From Candidatus Nanoanaerosalina archaeon (GTDB lineage: Archaea; Nanohalarchaeota; Nanosalinia; Nanosalinales; Nanoanaerosalinaceae): a DNA stretch of 36,658 nucleotides. Under the pieces are notes generated by a model. It saw nothing but the letters and a program-made list of their open reading frames with translations, ran no database searches and had not been told where the DNA came from. The stretch is taken from contig JALDAH010000002.1 in assembly GCA_022729275.1 (NCBI GenBank), positions 1-36,658 on the forward strand. The letters are read 5' to 3'. The translations under genes and the position numbers were made by a program. Shown here in pieces: positions 33,877-36,658 of the stretch; positions within the stretch are counted from its first letter, which is position 1; every line of letters begins with the position of its first letter.

Positions 33877-34848
33877 TCAATCCCTCTTAAGTTCCCTGAA
33901 CTTTTTTTCCACCTGTTCACGGTAGGTTTTTCCTTTGAAATTGCCGTTGTACATATCAAGCCTGGCTGCAAGAGTTAACTTGTTAGCTAGGTACCTCGCC
34001 ATTTTACCTCTTTTTCCCTCAGGCAGACCGCTTACTGTGTGATGCAGAAAAATAATGCCGTGTTTTGGAGCCGAGCCCTTTCCTTCCATGTGTCTGAAAA
34101 GAGCTTTTTCAGCCCCTAACACCTGTACTGTTGATGAAGGCATCCTAGCAAGTTTTTTCAACGAACCTGCTTCAGAAACAGTTTTTGCTGCTAGAAGCGG
34201 ACCCGCAACCGAAGAAGTATTCGGCATTAGTTCTTCAGCAAGCGATTCGATGTATCCTGTTAAACTCTCCTTTTCATCATCCAAAAGTTCAACGGTTTTC
34301 ACAAATGTCTTTAACTGGTCGAGATCCCTGTCATCCATTTTGAAACCTGTGGTTTCTTCTATATTTTTTTGTTCCATTAGCTCTTTTCTTTTGAAGGTTC
34401 CATAAACCTCTTCTAGAAATTCCTGGTTTTTATCGGTCTCTTGATCGAGCTCCGGAAAGTAAAGAGAGTACCATGCTTTTAATCTCTCGAAAGACCTGTT
34501 AAATTGTTTTTCGAGCTCTGTAAGCCTTCTAACAGCCTGTATCAGGACTTGATCGTGTTCTTGATCTTCCTTTAATTTTGATCTGGTTCTTTCCGTGGCT
34601 ACTTTTTTCATCAAATCGTATACCTTTTTTCTGTCGTCCACCAAACCTGTTTTTTTACCCGCTTCGAACGCATCTATTTGGATTCTTTCCATCTTGCCGT
34701 GTTTCTCCTCAAGTTCTTTTTCCTCGGAAGTATCACACGAAATTTTTTTGGCGATCTCCACGGCTTTACCTGAAAACTCTCTGTGATCGATAACTTCGCC
34801 GTCTTCTAAGACGAAGACCCCTAGAACGTTTTTTGCCAGTTTCTTCAT
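33877..34848 (-). CDS. nop5: Nop5/Nop56-58 C/D-box RNP core protein
   Basis: The 323-residue protein has an N-terminal fibrillarin-binding domain, a central coiled-coil and a C-terminal NOP domain. The NOP domain carries PNTSSVAGPLLAAKTVSEAG, QVLGAEKALFRHM and LHHTVSGLPEGKRGKMARYL. It bridges L7Ae/guide RNA and fibrillarin in the 2'-O-methylation RNP. It is slightly shorter than many archaeal homologues and has only a short basic tail. It forms an operon with flpA and starts 33 nt after the lpdA stop, so readthrough from the dehydrogenase genes is possible. Confidence 0.95.
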   Translation of the reverse strand: MKKLAKNVLGVFVLEDGEVIDHREFSGKAVEIAKKISCDTSEEKELEEKHGKMERIQIDAFEAGKKTGLVDDRKKVYDLMKKVATERTRSKLKEDQEHDQVLIQAVRRLTELEKQFNRSFERLKAWYSLYFPELDQETDKNQEFLEEVYGTFKRKELMEQKNIEETTGFKMDDRDLDQLKTFVKTVELLDDEKESLTGYIESLAEELMPNTSSVAGPLLAAKTVSEAGSLKKLARMPSSTVQVLGAEKALFRHMEGKGSAPKHGIIFLHHTVSGLPEGKRGKMARYLANKLTLAARLDMYNGNFKGKTYREQVEKKFRELKRD

Positions 34849-34881
34849 AAAAGGAGACTTTCAACTCCCATCTTTTTCAAC

Positions 34882-36276
34882 TTACTGTTTGTACTTGTGA
34901 ACCGGTCTGTCGATTAAATCTTCTGCAGCCTCCATCACAGCTTCAGAAATAGAAGGATGCGGATGTACGGTCATCTCAACGTCTTCAACAAGACAACCCA
35001 TTTCTATACCTAGACTGAGTTCTGATATCAGTTCAGAGGCTTCAGGACCGCAGATAGTCGCCCCAAGAAGGGTTTTATTTTCTTTGTCCGCAATAAGCTT
35101 TACGAAACCTTTTTTGTAATCCATGGTCATGGCTCTTCCGTTAGCGGCCATCGAAAAACTACCTGTTTCAACCTCAAAACCTTTTTCAACAGCCTTTTTT
35201 TCCGATAATCCTGTTGTGGCAACTTCTGGATCGGTGTAAACAACTGATGGAACTGCTTGCCTAGTTGAAAAAGCTGTTTTTCCTGAAATAGTTTTTGCAG
35301 CTACTTTTCCTTCATGCATAGCAACATGTGCAAGCATAGGTTGCCCTGAAACATCTCCTATTGCGAAAACATCAGGATTTGATGTCCTCATCACATCATC
35401 AGTGTCTATGAATCCTTTATCGTTTTTTTCAACATTTGCATGATCCAGGCCGATATTTTCCGTTCTTGGAACTCTACCAACAGCCACAAGAACTTTATCG
35501 GCAACATACTCGGATTTGCTGGTTTTAACCTTGATTTTGGACTCTTTTTCGACAGCTTCCTCGGCTTTTTCGCCCGTGATTATTTTCATCCCGATTTCTT
35601 TGGCTCTTCTCTCAACCACTTTTGCGGCTTGAGAATCCATGTTTGGAAGAATGTTTTTGGAGGCCTCTATAACTGTCACTTCTGAACCAAGTTTTTGATA
35701 AACGGTCCCAAGCTCCATACCGATGTAACCTCCACCGATAACGAGAAGGTTTTCCGGGATCTCTTCGAGCTTTAAAGCCTGTTTAGAATCTATAATCCCT
35801 TTTTTTGAGAACTCAAACCCCGGTATCTCTAAGGGTTTTGAACCTGTGGCGATGACGCATTTGTTAAATTTTAAAGTTTTTGACGCTTCATCTGTGTTGA
35901 TATGGACTTCTTTAGGGCTTGTGATCTTCGCCCTTCCTTCTATTATTTCTACGTCGTTTTTTTCCTCCAGCAGCTTCACCCCTGAAGTAAGTTTGTTAAC
36001 GACGTTTTCTTTCCACTCCTGCAATTCTTTAGAACTAACCTTTATATCTGATTTTAAGCATTCAAGCCCCTTTATCTCTTCTAAAGTTTTTGCAACGTGT
36101 ATCAATGCTTTAGAGGGTATGCATCCATCGTTTAAACACACTCCTCCTATCTTGTTTTCTTCTACAAGGGTTACATCTTTTCCGAGCTGAGCTAATTTTA
36201 TGGCCGCAACATATCCTCCGGGACCTGCTCCGATGACAACAACGTCAGCAGACTCTTTTATATTTCCAACTACCAT
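34882..36276 (-). CDS. lpdA: Dihydrolipoamide dehydrogenase (E3)
   Basis: The 464-residue flavoprotein has an N-terminal FAD-binding VVVIGAGPGG (13-21), the redox disulfide GGVCLNDGCIPSK (C47, C52), and the NAD-binding LVIGGGYIGMELG. A second FAD motif lies in NPDVFAIGDV. The C-terminal dimer interface carries the catalytic HPHPSISEA (H440, E445). It reoxidises dihydrolipoyl groups of the E2 subunit and makes NADH. GAGGT about 6 nt before the ATG overlaps the end of the E2 gene, indicating coupled translation in a 2-oxoacid dehydrogenase operon whose E1 genes would lie to the right of the window. Everything expected for an active enzyme is present. Confidence 0.96.
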   Translation of the reverse strand: MVVGNIKESADVVVIGAGPGGYVAAIKLAQLGKDVTLVEENKIGGVCLNDGCIPSKALIHVAKTLEEIKGLECLKSDIKVSSKELQEWKENVVNKLTSGVKLLEEKNDVEIIEGRAKITSPKEVHINTDEASKTLKFNKCVIATGSKPLEIPGFEFSKKGIIDSKQALKLEEIPENLLVIGGGYIGMELGTVYQKLGSEVTVIEASKNILPNMDSQAAKVVERRAKEIGMKIITGEKAEEAVEKESKIKVKTSKSEYVADKVLVAVGRVPRTENIGLDHANVEKNDKGFIDTDDVMRTSNPDVFAIGDVSGQPMLAHVAMHEGKVAAKTISGKTAFSTRQAVPSVVYTDPEVATTGLSEKKAVEKGFEVETGSFSMAANGRAMTMDYKKGFVKLIADKENKTLLGATICGPEASELISELSLGIEMGCLVEDVEMTVHPHPSISEAVMEAAEDLIDRPVHKYKQ

Positions 36277-36285
36277 TTTTAGACC

Positions 36286-36658
36286 TCAGTCATCTATAAG
36301 AAGTAATTCAGAGTCTTCCAAGTGTTTTGCTACAAACTCTATGAACTTTGCGGCGTATGCTCCGTCCACAGCTCTGTGGTCAAAGGTTAAAGAAAGTGGC
36401 AGAACTTTTTCTACTCTGATATCTCCGTTTACTACAACAGGTTTTTCTTTTGCTCGTCCTATGCCCAGTATTCCAACATCAGGATAATTTATGAGAGGCG
36501 TCCCGTACTCTCCTCCGATGCTTCCCCAGTTGGTGATGCTGAAACTGCTTCCTCTGATTTCTTTTAATTTTAGATTGCCTTTTCTGGCTTTTTCCGCCTT
36601 TTCGTTTATGGCTTTCCCTAGTTCGAGAATTGTTTTGTTGTCGGCTTCTTTCACAACA
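36286..36658 (-). CDS. 2-oxoacid dehydrogenase E2 (dihydrolipoamide acyltransferase), C-terminal part
   Basis: Only the last ~124 codons are in the window; the gene continues past the right edge. The fragment begins VVKEADNKTILELG and contains SSFSITNWGSIGGEYGTPLI. It reaches the catalytic motif LTFDHRAVDGAYAAKF, where the His and Asp of DHRAVDG perform acyl transfer. This is the C-terminal catalytic domain; the lipoyl and E1/E3-binding domains would be upstream. The partner E3 follows 9 nt downstream. Whether the complex uses pyruvate or a branched-chain 2-oxoacid cannot be decided here. Confidence 0.93.
   Translation of the reverse strand, partial: VVKEADNKTILELGKAINEKAEKARKGNLKLKEIRGSSFSITNWGSIGGEYGTPLINYPDVGILGIGRAKEKPVVVNGDIRVEKVLPLSLTFDHRAVDGAYAAKFIEFVAKHLEDSELLLIDD

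Noticed and set aside
1..36658. tRNA genes
   Set aside because: Reading the intergenic gaps I found no convincing cloverleaf or B-box; a covariance search was not possible here.

Overview
The window is a 36.7 kb piece of an archaeal chromosome. The evidence is a 16S rRNA 5' end of archaeal type, Orc1/Cdc6, both subunits of the archaea-specific DNA polymerase D, archaeal DnaG, NAC, AglB, fibrillarin/Nop5, and TATA-type promoters placed so that transcripts would be nearly leaderless. The compact gene set, short DP1 and AT-rich DNA suggest a DPANN-type archaeon. I cannot fix the phylum from the sequence alone.

Layout. (1) 1-620: 5' end of 16S rRNA on the minus strand, running off the left edge, with a hairpin-rich leader and promoter. 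(2) 615-3633: minus-strand genes dnaG, a DUF167 protein and three adjacent small proteins that look like diverged paralogues. (3) 3634-6994: a gene-poor islet in which decayed copies of one repeat/pseudogene surround three accessory ORFs (a deoxyribosyltransferase-like protein, an unknown protein and a small membrane-anchored protein). (4) 6995-14235: a CBS protein, then the replication block cdc6-polB(DP1)-polC(DP2), all on the minus strand. Both ends of the block carry origin-recognition-box (ORB)-like sequences: an inverted pair plus AT-rich palindromes upstream of cdc6, and about five same-orientation elements beyond polC. (5) 14236-18407: a TctA-type membrane protein with an in-frame TGA near its 5' end, NAC, and secF-secD. 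(6) 18463-27248: a surface-glycan region with aglB, a UDP-GlcNAc-1-P transferase, a flippase-like LPG-synthase-type membrane protein, a cupin, a UDP-GlcNAc 2-epimerase-like enzyme, a ribbon-helix-helix/sugar-nucleotidyltransferase fusion, a PHP phosphoesterase and an unknown protein. (7) 27330-33216: ileS, a YbaK-type deacylase, a DHH phosphoesterase and a DUF389 membrane protein. (8) 33220-36658: the C/D-box RNP genes flpA and nop5, then lpdA (E3) and the C-terminal part of the dehydrogenase E2, which runs off the right edge.

Functionally, the centre of the window joins initiator, replicative polymerase and candidate origin DNA. The next block joins protein export (SecDF) and N-glycosylation (GPT, AglB and sugar-nucleotide enzymes), which would act on exported proteins. 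The right part serves translation quality and rRNA modification, and ends in an oxidative 2-oxoacid dehydrogenase complex.

The observations I rate highest are the two ORB-like clusters bracketing cdc6-polB-polC, the TATAACANTGTTATA palindrome family, the decayed repeat family, the RHH-nucleotidyltransferase fusion with a missing nucleotide-binding loop, the interrupted TctA gene, and the symmetric secF/aglB promoter.
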